From the NCBI GenBank assembly GCA_963734955.1, contig CAVTJO010000008.1, positions 310,001-374,000 of the forward strand: a stretch of DNA of 64,000 nt, in the 5' to 3' direction. A program made the position numbers and the translations under genes. The number at the start of each line of letters is the position of its first letter. Position 1 is the stretch's first letter. The notes below the pieces were generated by a model. The model saw only the letters and a list, made by a program, of their open reading frames with translations. It searched no databases and was not told the origin of the DNA. Below, in pieces: positions 51,801-59,450 of this stretch. Source of the DNA: UBA11986 sp963734955 (GTDB lineage: Bacteria; Bacteroidota; Ignavibacteria; UBA10030; UBA6906).

Positions 51801-52830
51801 CCGTCCGCTCGTGACGGACGATGGCAGGATTGTCGGTATTGTTGCGGTTCCAACGTTATACAGGTTCGAGGAGGTAGAAGAGGAGGTCGCCCGGAGGAAT
51901 GCGCTGATCTTTGGACTCTACGGTGTTGTCGTGTTCCTCATTGTTCTTATCGCTACCACATTCGCCAACAGGATTGCCGCACCCATCCACAGACTTACGC
52001 TTGCAACAAAGAAAATCGCCCGTGGCGAACTCAATGTCACTGTCGGCGCACAGAATGCTGACGGGGAAATCGGGGAGCTGATCCAGTCATTTGAATTGAT
52101 GACCAAAGAACTTGCAAGGAGCCGGGAAGAACTTGTGCGGGCGGAACGGGAACTTGCCTGGAAGGAAATGGCGAAACAGGTTGCGCACGAGATCAAGAAC
52201 CCGCTCACGCCGATGAAGCTCTCGATTCAGCACCTCCGCCAAACCTACAAGGACAAGGTTCCCAACTTTGAGCAGGTGTTCGATCAAGTAAGCCGGACGA
52301 TCATCGAGCAGATTGATACACTGAGCAGGATTGCCGGCGAGTTCGCACGGTTCGGGCGCATGCCGAAACCCAGCATGGAGTCCGTGGAAGTCAATGAGGT
52401 CGTCCGTGAGTCAGTCGCTCTCTTCGACCAGGATGCAAATGTTGAGTTTGACATGTTATTGGAGGAGCACTTGCCGCCGGTACAATCGGACAGGGAGGAG
52501 CTCCGCCGCGCATTCATCAACATCATCCGGAACGGCATTCAGGCGATGAACAATACCGGCAGAATGACAATTCGCTCGTGGACACAAGCCGGCACTATCA
52601 AGATTGCCTTCCGCGATTACGGTGCCGGGATGTCTGACGAAGTGAAGGCAAAGCTGTTTCAGCCGAATTTCTCGACCAAAACAGACGGGATGGGACTTGG
52701 CCTCGCCATCACAAAAAAAAGCATCGACGATGTCGGCGGCTCCATTGGAGCGGAAAGTGTTGTGGGAGAAGGCACCACCGTCACGGTTTCCCTTCCAATT
52801 GAACGGCAAGAGCAGGCAGTGTCTTCATGA
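48871..52830 (+). CDS. Large NtrY-like membrane sensor histidine kinase
   Basis: The protein has 1319 residues from ATG 48871, overlapping the upstream stop. The first helix (about 25-45) and a helix near 270 enclose an extracytoplasmic domain of about 225 residues. Several more membrane segments follow (about 270-560), with another extracytoplasmic region (about 565-805). A HAMP domain (about 1033-1080, RIAAPIHRLTLATKKIARGE) leads to HisKA with His1106 in AHEIKNPLTPMKLSIQHL. The HATPase domain has N box NIIRNGIQAMNN (about 1217), DYGAGM and GMGLGLAI. NtrY-like kinases with two sensor regions usually pair with an NtrX regulator. None is adjacent here, so it looks like an orphan. Confidence 0.9.
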   Translation: MLRMDELHSRFNSYLVYKGRSLATRIVFFISVLLLVSSLSEYLLLRYDDRNWETVVQHTATENLEKAIQAFSGIQRETRRVATEVAQNPIVLGVLTDPGFDRSEVFELAAKINREHGVGVEVYNQHAQLVAWDGSSEPSHPREIQIALAGQLASFVTRSQVFSQLFVVTPVRSQSRILGAVLIRRTTELNYPLNNRIIVNTGVAEQLSEDLGVNVEYNFSPDAALNKDGRYISAPLIGIDSSKVGTVSVERPPRSAYLERVTTTFHTVDAALWMVLIGILSLWAGARLAHIESVLVRALAVTVLIWTVRYVLVWFDLPSAVFQIGIFDPKLFASKFGNGLAKSVGELFLTSVALFANTVVVGRYALTRNRVGSPSWYPQNGIIRWAIVPIAATMVFLLLRGYAATIRSAVYDSTLRFNNPLVIVPSFELAVMVMSLFFLSFCLVSAVVGLSSFAYTMLAGTHGDRKRVPWFMLAAIFAATAIVISFIPSDPLVSLSYRFVFAAATLGFTYYLHNWNVHGRSIITPRNILLTFALSAVFFHPILNDYVHERDRDRIEAYAQEVVKPTDSWLKFIVDEALQSFTSEETVNTLVGGDIDAVDRLAFDHWARSTAAREGYSCILAVSDTSGSELSRFVIGGQSTLDMYHALQNDRPGEKSIALASSGAGVNALRIYSGSIPIKTNDGEVIAYAHVVVAAGQQSLFRGESPSVLRSESQGAIDPYYRPITLSEFHDNRLLSSSSSLLPLGYEVPEGVQTQLADPKLSSLWADERIDDQPYETFYIKRPSASGAVLALSVPQLGFVWHLIGIVKLIVYYAILVLVLASVFLSVRWAGGHRYRFTFRDKLLGALLVTALVPIIVMATYGRQLARERMLDATSKRLEQETATLGVSISQRLQGEEGIVQEALSRYVIDQLADEAGTDFNLYVGDQLQASSRPELYDVGILDKRLSGLAYANTMLKGKRFYLQTENIGSYQYVVGYRPLVTDDGRIVGIVAVPTLYRFEEVEEEVARRNALIFGLYGVVVFLIVLIATTFANRIAAPIHRLTLATKKIARGELNVTVGAQNADGEIGELIQSFELMTKELARSREELVRAERELAWKEMAKQVAHEIKNPLTPMKLSIQHLRQTYKDKVPNFEQVFDQVSRTIIEQIDTLSRIAGEFARFGRMPKPSMESVEVNEVVRESVALFDQDANVEFDMLLEEHLPPVQSDREELRRAFINIIRNGIQAMNNTGRMTIRSWTQAGTIKIAFRDYGAGMSDEVKAKLFQPNFSTKTDGMGLGLAITKKSIDDVGGSIGAESVVGEGTTVTVSLPIERQEQAVSS

Positions 52831-53561
52831 CGATTGTCGATTCCGAGTTGGTGCGATCCACAGGGCTCGTGATCTCCGGGGTCAGCACGCGTCAGGGTGG
52901 GGTAAGTCCGGAGCCGCTCGGACTCAATCTTTCGTTTAATGTCGGAGATACGGAAGAGAATGTCCGTGTAAACCGGAAGTTGTTTTTCCAGGCGCTTGGA
53001 ATTCTTCCGGAGCAAGCCGCAATTCCCCGGCAGATACATGGCAATGTTGTGCGATATGCGAAGACCCCGGGCAACTATCCTTCATGTGACGGGCTGGTCA
53101 CTGATACACCCGACGTCTATCTGTGTGTCACGGTTGCAGACTGCCTGCCTGTTCTTGTTCTTGAGGCTGAACGAAGAGTCGTTGCTGCGATTCATGCCGG
53201 ATGGCGCGGAACAGCGGGCATGATCGTGCAAAAGGGAATCAGAATGATGATCGAAGCGTTTCAGTGCAGACCGGAACGCATGGTTGTGTATATTGGCCCC
53301 GGTGCTGGTGCATGTTGTTACAGCGTCGGCGCGGAGGTGGCGAAGGCGTTTGCCGCCGACTTCAGGCGTGAAGACGGCGACAGGGTGTTCATCGATTTGA
53401 AAGCTGCAATTGTTGCCCAACTTGCTGAAGCGGGAATTCCACGTAATGCGATTGATGCAAGCCCGTACTGTACCATCCATGATTCCGATCTGTTCCACTC
53501 TTACAGGCGGGACAAAGGGCGATCAGGAAGAATGATGGGCGTAATCGGATTGAAGAGTTGA
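52827..53561 (+). CDS. pgeF: Peptidoglycan editing factor / purine nucleoside phosphorylase-like PgeF (YfiH)
   Basis: This 244-residue protein overlaps the kinase stop by ATGA. The metal site residues of the laccase-domain (DUF152) family are visible as QIHGNVV, VTVADCLPVLV and IHAGWRGTAG. The C-terminal YCTIHDSDLFHSYRRDKGRSGRM is typical. Family members remove misincorporated L-Ser-containing muropeptides or act as multicopper-like purine phosphorylases. Co-transcription with a sensor kinase of unknown signal is interesting, but it may be incidental. Confidence 0.92.
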   Translation: MTIVDSELVRSTGLVISGVSTRQGGVSPEPLGLNLSFNVGDTEENVRVNRKLFFQALGILPEQAAIPRQIHGNVVRYAKTPGNYPSCDGLVTDTPDVYLCVTVADCLPVLVLEAERRVVAAIHAGWRGTAGMIVQKGIRMMIEAFQCRPERMVVYIGPGAGACCYSVGAEVAKAFAADFRREDGDRVFIDLKAAIVAQLAEAGIPRNAIDASPYCTIHDSDLFHSYRRDKGRSGRMMGVIGLKS

Positions 53562-53685
53562 TAACGCAAGGATTCCAGACCAGATAGCATCGCGAATTCA
53601 TTCCACTTCTTGAAGCGGCCCCATCGAAAGTGATAGTGACTGCGACGAGCGTGGAACAATAGAAATGATGATCGTGGGGGTGTCG

Positions 53686-53711
53686 CTTGTGTTGGGCACT
53701 TGTGTTGGGCA
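53686..53711 (+). repeat. Tandem 13-bp direct repeat
   Basis: Two exact, adjacent copies of CTTGTGTTGGGCA lie 24-48 bases before the candidate glmS -35 box. They could be a regulator half-site pair or simple slippage. Confidence 0.6.
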
Positions 53712-53733
53712 CCTTCACCTGCAAAGTGGTTCA

Positions 53734-53762
53734 TTGATTTTCAAGACGGTAATGATTATCTT
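53734..53762 (+). promoter_or_regulatory. Candidate promoter of glmS
   Basis: TTGATT (53734-53739) and TATCTT (53757-53762) are 17 bp apart and lie 33 bp before the glmS ATG. The match is moderate. Confidence 0.4.
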
Positions 53763-53795
53763 TTTCAACGTTCTCAGAATAGAATGAATTGACTC

Positions 53796-55634
53796 ATGTG
53801 CGGAATCGTTGGATATATTGGGCCGAGTAATTGTGTCCCCATCATCCTTGAAGGGCTGAAGAGGCTCGAGTACCGGGGGTATGATTCTGCAGGCATCGCC
53901 CTTGTCAACGGTGGAAAGATGTTTGTTGAGAAGCGGGCAGGCAAGGTTCAAGACCTCGTGAGTCGTATCAGCATGCGTAATGGCACACTCTCTGCCAACC
54001 TCGGCATGGGGCACACGAGGTGGGCAACCCACGGTGAGCCAAACGATATCAATGCCCACCCTCATTTCGACCTGGACAAGCAAATCAGCATTATCCATAA
54101 TGGCATCATCGAGAACTACCAGGCGATCAAAACCAAGCTGCTGCGCGAAGGTCATACGTTCATCAGCGAAACTGATACCGAAGTGCTTGCCCACCTGATT
54201 GGCGACATGTACAAGAAAACAAATAACCTCTGCGCGGCTGTTCGCTATGCGCTGGCTGAGGTTGAGGGTACGTACGGACTCGTGGTCGTCTCAACGCATG
54301 AGCCGGACCGGATTATTGCAGCGCGCAAAGGGAGCCCGTTGATTCTCGGCATCGGTGACGGTGAGAATTTCGTGGCTTCCGATGCCTCCGCAATTATCGA
54401 CCATACGCGACAGGTTGTATACCTCGAAGATGGTGAAGTGGCTGAGGTGACATGTTCGGGGTTCCGCACGATGACGATCGATGATGTTTCCACCCAGAAG
54501 GTCATCCAGGAGGTGACATTTGAGCTCTCCCAGATCGAACGGGGTGGCTATGATCATTTCATGCTGAAAGAGATTCATGAGCAGCCGGAGACCATCCACA
54601 ACGCAATGCGTGGGCGTCTGCTCGTGGATGAAGGTAACGTGAAGCTCGGCGGACTGAGCGAAGTTATGGACAAGCTCCTGGGTGCACGGCGCATCATTAT
54701 CACGGCCTGTGGAACGTCGTGGCATGCGGGGCTTGTTGGCGAGTATATGCTCGAGCAGATCGCGAAAGTGCCGACAGAGGTCGAATACGCATCGGAGTTT
54801 CGATATCGCAATCCTGTCATCGACCAGGATGACGTTGTCTTCCTCATCAGTCAGAGCGGCGAAACGGCGGATACCCTTGCCGCATTGCGAGAAGCAAAGT
54901 CAAAAGGCGCGACTGTCCTCGGGATTGTGAATGTTGTGGGGAGCAGTATTGCGCGTGAATCTCATGGTGGCGTCTATGTTCATGCGGGTCCCGAGATCGG
55001 GGTTGCCTCAACCAAGGCATTTACATCCCAGCTCACAGTTCTGGCACTGATTACCCTCATGCTCGCCCGAGCGAAAGGAATGTCCAGGGCTGACGGGCAG
55101 GTGCTTGCACGCGAGATAGCGACTCTCCCTTCCAAGGTCGCGCACATGCTCGAGGATACCGTGAGCGTTCAGGCGCTGGCCGAGGAATTCAAGAATTCAA
55201 AGAACTTCCTCTATCTTGGCCGGGGTGCCAATTTCCCGGTGGCATTGGAAGGTGCGCTCAAGTTGAAAGAGATTTCCTACATCCACGCTGAGGGGTATCC
55301 GGCTGCAGAAATGAAGCACGGTCCCATTGCCCTCATCGATGAAAATATGCCTGTCGTGGTTGTTGTCCCGAAGGACGGCATTTACGAAAAAGTTGTCAGC
55401 AATATCCAGGAAGTTCGTGCCCGCCGCGGACGCATCATTGCGGTAGCGAATGAAGATGACCACGAGATCGAATCGATGGCAGAGTTCGTTCTCCGTGTGC
55501 CAAGGACGTACGGGTTCTTCGGCCCAATACTCAACATTATTCCCCTCCAACTCCTTTCGTATTACATGGCAGTTGTCCGGGGAACGAACGTCGACCAGCC
55601 CCGGAATCTGGCAAAAAGCGTGACAGTGGAGTGA
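53796..55634 (+). CDS. glmS: Glutamine--fructose-6-phosphate aminotransferase (isomerizing)
   Basis: This 612-residue enzyme makes glucosamine-6-phosphate. The N-terminal glutaminase begins MCGIVGYIGPSN, with Cys2 as the nucleophile, and has GMGHTRWATHGEPNDINAHPH. Two SIS sugar-isomerase domains follow, with ACGTSWHAGLVGEYM, ISQSGETADTLAALREA and VASTKAFTSQL. The protein ends LAKSVTVE, the usual C-terminal tail that closes the active site. Length and motifs are standard. It supplies cell-wall and glycan synthesis. Confidence 0.97.
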   Translation: MCGIVGYIGPSNCVPIILEGLKRLEYRGYDSAGIALVNGGKMFVEKRAGKVQDLVSRISMRNGTLSANLGMGHTRWATHGEPNDINAHPHFDLDKQISIIHNGIIENYQAIKTKLLREGHTFISETDTEVLAHLIGDMYKKTNNLCAAVRYALAEVEGTYGLVVVSTHEPDRIIAARKGSPLILGIGDGENFVASDASAIIDHTRQVVYLEDGEVAEVTCSGFRTMTIDDVSTQKVIQEVTFELSQIERGGYDHFMLKEIHEQPETIHNAMRGRLLVDEGNVKLGGLSEVMDKLLGARRIIITACGTSWHAGLVGEYMLEQIAKVPTEVEYASEFRYRNPVIDQDDVVFLISQSGETADTLAALREAKSKGATVLGIVNVVGSSIARESHGGVYVHAGPEIGVASTKAFTSQLTVLALITLMLARAKGMSRADGQVLAREIATLPSKVAHMLEDTVSVQALAEEFKNSKNFLYLGRGANFPVALEGALKLKEISYIHAEGYPAAEMKHGPIALIDENMPVVVVVPKDGIYEKVVSNIQEVRARRGRIIAVANEDDHEIESMAEFVLRVPRTYGFFGPILNIIPLQLLSYYMAVVRGTNVDQPRNLAKSVTVE

Positions 55635-55695
55635 CCTCTCTGCTTCCTCGAGCACGGGACATCTTTCCTTTTGTTTGTCTATCTGAAGGTGAATA

Positions 55696-56538
55696 GTGAC
55701 CACAGATTTTCGGTTTGACCGGAGCCAGTGGGCATTGATCCTTGGCTCGTCAAGCGGGTTCGGCGCTGCGACTGCCCGGGAGCTCGCCCGTCACGGGATG
55801 AACGTTTTCGGTGTTCATTTCGACCGCGCTGCTACCATGCCCGCGGTCAACAAAACGATCAAGGATCTGGAAGGGCTTGGAGTCAAAGTACAGTACTTCA
55901 ACGTCAATGCATCGGATCCGGACAAGAGAACCGAGGTGCTCGATGAGGTCAAGAGGCGCTTTGATGCCGAGGTGGGAAGCACGATCCGCGTATTGATGCA
56001 CTCTCTTGCATTCGGCAGCCTGAAGCCCCTCGTCTCAGCGAGGCCCGAGCAATGTTTGACCCAGGCACAGGTGGAAATGACCATGGACGTGATGGCGAAC
56101 TCCGTCGTGTACTGGACGCAGGGTGTTATACAACGCGGACTCATGAAGCAGGGAGGTCGTATCTTCGGGATGACGTCTTCAGGCGGACACGCCCAGTTGA
56201 TGAACTATGGCGCAGTGTCGGCGGCCAAGGCTGCTCTCGAATCATATCTTCGCCAACTGGCGCTGGAACTCGGGCCGATTGGCATCACCGCCAACGCCGT
56301 GCTTGCAGGCGTCACTGATACCCCGGCCCTTCGAAAGATCCCCGGCTCCGAGGCAATGCTTGCCATAGCAAAAGCACGAAACCCGTCTCTCCGGAACGGA
56401 TCACCCGAAGATGTGGCGAAGGCGATCACGCTTCTTACCCATGATAATGGGTACTACATTTCCGGGAACACCATCCATGTAGACGCGGGCGAGGATATTG
56501 TTGAGTATATCGGACAGAACTCTGCATTGGAAATGTAG
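55696..56538 (+). CDS. FabL-like enoyl-ACP reductase (SDR family)
   Basis: The protein has 280 residues from GTG 55696, with AAGG before it. The Rossmann start is ALILGSSSGFGAATARELA. The active site reads NYGAVSAAKAALESY, with Tyr seven residues before Lys (YX6K). Ordinary SDRs have YX3K, and the YX6K spacing marks enoyl-ACP reductases of the FabI/FabL group. The sequence around it (SAAKAALE) is closer to FabL. The last step of each fatty-acid elongation round is the likely reaction, with NADPH. No other fatty-acid genes are in the window. Confidence 0.8.
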   Translation: MTTDFRFDRSQWALILGSSSGFGAATARELARHGMNVFGVHFDRAATMPAVNKTIKDLEGLGVKVQYFNVNASDPDKRTEVLDEVKRRFDAEVGSTIRVLMHSLAFGSLKPLVSARPEQCLTQAQVEMTMDVMANSVVYWTQGVIQRGLMKQGGRIFGMTSSGGHAQLMNYGAVSAAKAALESYLRQLALELGPIGITANAVLAGVTDTPALRKIPGSEAMLAIAKARNPSLRNGSPEDVAKAITLLTHDNGYYISGNTIHVDAGEDIVEYIGQNSALEM

Positions 56539-56546
56539 GCTCCGGG

Positions 56547-57089
56547 ATGTATTCCCGCTGGAAAACAGCTGTACTCGTTCTGATGTTGATCGTGTTGTCA
56601 AACTGCAACAACAAATCCAGCATGGCTGCAATCGCCGCCTCACAACATCCCGGAAATCCTTATTACTCCAGAACCGACACCACTGCGCTGAACCTTCCGG
56701 ATTCCGCATGGAAGAATGTCCTGCCAGAGAGTGTGTATGCGGTTATCCGTGGAAAGGGAACAGAACAAGCATTTACAGGGAAGTACTGGGATTTTGAAGG
56801 TGTGGGAATGTACTATTGTGCCGCCTGTGGTAATGCCCTCTTTCGTTCTGACGCCAAGTTTGCAAGTACCTGCGGGTGGCCGAGCTTCTTTGAGACGCTT
56901 CGGAAGAATGGTGTCGTCTACCGTCCGGATACATCGTACGGGATGAACAGGACGGAAGTGCTGTGCGGACGATGCGGTGGGCATCTCGGGCATCTGTTTG
57001 ATGATGGTCCACCACCGACGGGGAAGCGTTACTGCATGAACTCCATCGCACTCGAGTTCGAGCCTGATCCTTCCAACAATGCCCGATGA
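56547..57089 (+). CDS. msrB: Peptide-methionine (R)-S-oxide reductase, lipoprotein form
   Basis: The 180-residue protein has a lipoprotein signal (TAVLVLMLIVLSNC). The zinc site is CAAC and CGRC (YYCAACGNAL, LCGRCGGHLGHLFDDG). The catalytic cysteine lies in KRYCMNSIALEF, and the core has CGWPSF. It reduces methionine-R-sulfoxide in envelope proteins. It follows the enoyl reductase by 8 bp and overlaps the next gene by 11 bp. Confidence 0.95.
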   Translation: MYSRWKTAVLVLMLIVLSNCNNKSSMAAIAASQHPGNPYYSRTDTTALNLPDSAWKNVLPESVYAVIRGKGTEQAFTGKYWDFEGVGMYYCAACGNALFRSDAKFASTCGWPSFFETLRKNGVVYRPDTSYGMNRTEVLCGRCGGHLGHLFDDGPPPTGKRYCMNSIALEFEPDPSNNAR

Positions 57090-57564
57090 AAACCTCTCCA
57101 GAATGATTCACCTTGCGGAGGAGTTCTTCGCAACGAAGAATGATCCCGCCCAGATTTCCGTGACGGAGGAAGTCATGGAAAAACTCCGTCAAATCCACCC
57201 CGGCACTCTGACAGAGGAGAATGACGGAAACGGACCGATAGCATGGGTGATGGTCATTCCCACCACGGAAGGCATCATGGAGCAATTCCTTTCGAACAAG
57301 ATAAGCGAGCGCGAACTCCTCGACGCTACGCCCCTGAAAGAGCGTTACGACGCGATCTACCTTTGTTCAGCCCTGGTTCTGCCCGAGCACAGGGGAAAAG
57401 GCCTTGCACGGCGTCTTGTCTCCGATGCCATTGCCTCCATTCAAAGGGATCATCCGATCCGGTACCTCTTCTATTGGGCATTCAGTGTTGAAGGCCGGAG
57501 GCTGGCCGAGTCGGCTGCAAAACACTTTGGTCTTCCCCTCCGAAGGAGAGTTGATCGGGAGTAG
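57079..57564 (+). CDS. GNAT family N-acetyltransferase
   Basis: This 161-residue protein overlaps the msrB end. The acetyl-CoA loop is LPEHRGKGLARRLVSDAI, matching the Q/RxxGxG/A pattern of GNAT motif A, and a later FYWAFSVEGRRLAESAAKHFG fits motif B. The N-terminal half (KLRQIHPGTL, WVMVIPTTEGIMEQFL) is variable, as usual for these enzymes. The substrate is not indicated. Confidence 0.8.
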   Translation: MPDENLSRMIHLAEEFFATKNDPAQISVTEEVMEKLRQIHPGTLTEENDGNGPIAWVMVIPTTEGIMEQFLSNKISERELLDATPLKERYDAIYLCSALVLPEHRGKGLARRLVSDAIASIQRDHPIRYLFYWAFSVEGRRLAESAAKHFGLPLRRRVDRE

Positions 57565-57592
57565 GCCCGCACTGTCGCGTTACTTTACCGGC

Positions 57593-57621
57593 TTGATGCT
57601 TACACCGGATTGTCCTATCTT
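57593..57621 (+). promoter_or_regulatory. Candidate promoter of the tandem paralogue pair
   Basis: TTGATG (57593-57598) and TATCTT (57616-57621) are 17 bp apart. The expected start is about 60 bp before the ATG at 57688. It suggests that this gene pair has its own transcription unit. Confidence 0.5.
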
Positions 57622-57687
57622 CCGTAGGTACGATTCACTGACGTTACTTCCTATCGAGACACCATCAGGCAATTTTCAGGAGATTCT

Positions 57688-58476
57688 ATGGCTGAGTATC
57701 AGAAACATCTCTACATGATCGTTTTCCCCATCAATGCCCTTGTCGCGTCGCAGTTGAAGCCGGAAGAGTTTGCACAACACTACACTATCGGCAGTGCAAA
57801 GCACTTCCGGGGGAAGGTCATCTTCGTCGAGGTCGATATCAAGTTCCGGAATTCCTACTTCGACATCGATCATTACCTTGACCTTACGGTTCACCAGGAT
57901 GGTCGTCCGAAGAAGACGAAATTCATTTCCTCGTATGCCGTTCTGGAGCATATCGATTTCAAGGCGCTGAAGAACCTCTACCTTGTTACCACCAACGGGA
58001 AGTCATTGGAGATTGCCGCAAGGCCGTATACTGCAATCAACGAGCCAGGGCTCGTGCGCATCTACCAGGAAGTCACCCCACTTACGAATCTGGTTGCGTC
58101 CACGCTCGATCAGCGGGCGTTCGGGAAGTACATCACAGGCGAAACAAAGTCGAAGGGTGCGCCGAAAATCTGCTTCACCCAGTATGAGTTCAATGTTCCC
58201 GAATTCATCGAGAAGAACAAGAACCGCGAGATCATGTACTCGCCGATTCCGGAAACCAATCCGGCGCGCCTCTCCGAGTACCTGATGGAACTCAAGTCGC
58301 ATCCGGACAAAAAGACGAAGACCATCAACCTGAGCACAACGCTTCTCGAGGCATCGTACGCGCTCATCAGGCACGGGTTCTGGTTTGCAGAGAAAGACAC
58401 CCTCCTCTTCTATCCCATGCCACCGGCACAGGAGCTGCAGGACAACCATTATGATTGGTGGAAGTTTGTTCAGTAA
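57688..58476 (+). CDS. Conserved hypothetical protein, tandem paralogue 1
   Basis: This 262-residue protein starts behind AGGAG. I do not recognise the family. It has no signal peptide or membrane segment. A recognisable block runs LYMIVFPINALVASQLKPEEFAQH, then GKVIFVEVD, VLEHIDF and LYLVTTNGKSLEI. A late segment has ALIRHGFWFAEKDTLLFYPMPP. The next gene product has the same blocks in the same order (LYMLCYRFEALVASHLEPEAFGRY, VLEHLDL, LYLCTADGRVLGL, DKKTKT, RRGFFLGD). Both are probably cytoplasmic and may form a complex. The nearest genes (msrB, GNAT, H+-PPase) give no clear hint. Confidence 0.8.
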   Translation: MAEYQKHLYMIVFPINALVASQLKPEEFAQHYTIGSAKHFRGKVIFVEVDIKFRNSYFDIDHYLDLTVHQDGRPKKTKFISSYAVLEHIDFKALKNLYLVTTNGKSLEIAARPYTAINEPGLVRIYQEVTPLTNLVASTLDQRAFGKYITGETKSKGAPKICFTQYEFNVPEFIEKNKNREIMYSPIPETNPARLSEYLMELKSHPDKKTKTINLSTTLLEASYALIRHGFWFAEKDTLLFYPMPPAQELQDNHYDWWKFVQ

Positions 58477-58575
58477 CGCCTTGCGATAGGAAGGCAACGT
58501 CACCGATTACCCTGATGCATGGCACTGATCCATCATCAGCTACTGAACAACACAATCTGCAGCCCGGAGGTGGTA

Positions 58576-59349
58576 ATGAAGATACATCTCTACATGCTCT
58601 GCTATCGTTTCGAGGCCCTGGTAGCGTCACACCTTGAACCCGAGGCATTCGGGCGCTACATGGCCGTCGGAACACAGAAGAATACACGCGGGAACGTGCT
58701 CTTCTTTGAGATCGACCCTTCGCTGAACAGCAAATACTTCAAGCTCGACGATCTTGAACAGCGATGTGCGCCGCATGTCGATGGAAGCCCGAAGCGCAGC
58801 AAGTACATTTCCGTGTACCGCGTGCTCGAGCATCTGGATCTTTCGGTGTTCGGCAAGCTCTATCTGTGCACGGCGGATGGACGGGTTCTCGGACTCGATC
58901 CTTCGCCCTATGACCAATCGCAGGAAACACCCGGCCCCAACCTGTATGAGGAGCTTTGTCCGGTCTACCCGCTTGTGGTTTCTGCGCTTGCACCGGCGCG
59001 GTTTCTGAAATTCATGACCGACCCGGGCAACCCTGTCAACATCCCCCGCCTGTTCTTCGTGGATATGCTTCTCGACCGCGACCAGAGCGGCATGCTCGCG
59101 GGTTATCTGCCGTATCCGGATCCCCTCCATATTATTGATTGCATCAAGGATCTTGAGCGCGGCGGTGACAAGAAGACCAAGACCGTTGTGCGGGCCCCGC
59201 GCTTGCATGGCTTCTTCAGGACGATACGCCGTGGCTTCTTCCTTGGCGATCAAACGGGTCTGAAGTTTTACGCATTCCCCGATCGGCGCCTGCTTGAGGT
59301 TGAACACTCCAAATGGTGGAGATCGGCGTCCGAGAGTTTGATCTCCTAG
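58576..59349 (+). CDS. Conserved hypothetical protein, tandem paralogue 2
   Basis: The protein has 257 residues from ATG 58576, chosen for GGAGG five bases upstream. A frame from 58519 has no such site. It is a diverged duplicate of the 57688 product, sharing the RF/PI.ALVASxLxPExF block, the SKYISVYRVLEHLDL block, DKKTKT and the aromatic end (HSKWWRSASE against HYDWWKFVQ). It lacks a signal peptide. The family is unknown to me. Two diverged copies kept side by side suggest a heteromeric assembly or two substrates. Confidence 0.8.
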   Translation: MKIHLYMLCYRFEALVASHLEPEAFGRYMAVGTQKNTRGNVLFFEIDPSLNSKYFKLDDLEQRCAPHVDGSPKRSKYISVYRVLEHLDLSVFGKLYLCTADGRVLGLDPSPYDQSQETPGPNLYEELCPVYPLVVSALAPARFLKFMTDPGNPVNIPRLFFVDMLLDRDQSGMLAGYLPYPDPLHIIDCIKDLERGGDKKTKTVVRAPRLHGFFRTIRRGFFLGDQTGLKFYAFPDRRLLEVEHSKWWRSASESLIS

Positions 59350-59450
59350 TCGCTGAACGAGAGTGACTCTCGAGATATCCTGTGGCAGGAAGACCGTTCC
59401 AGCGACACGTACTGAATTCACACACACGATATCGGAATGGCATTGAACGA

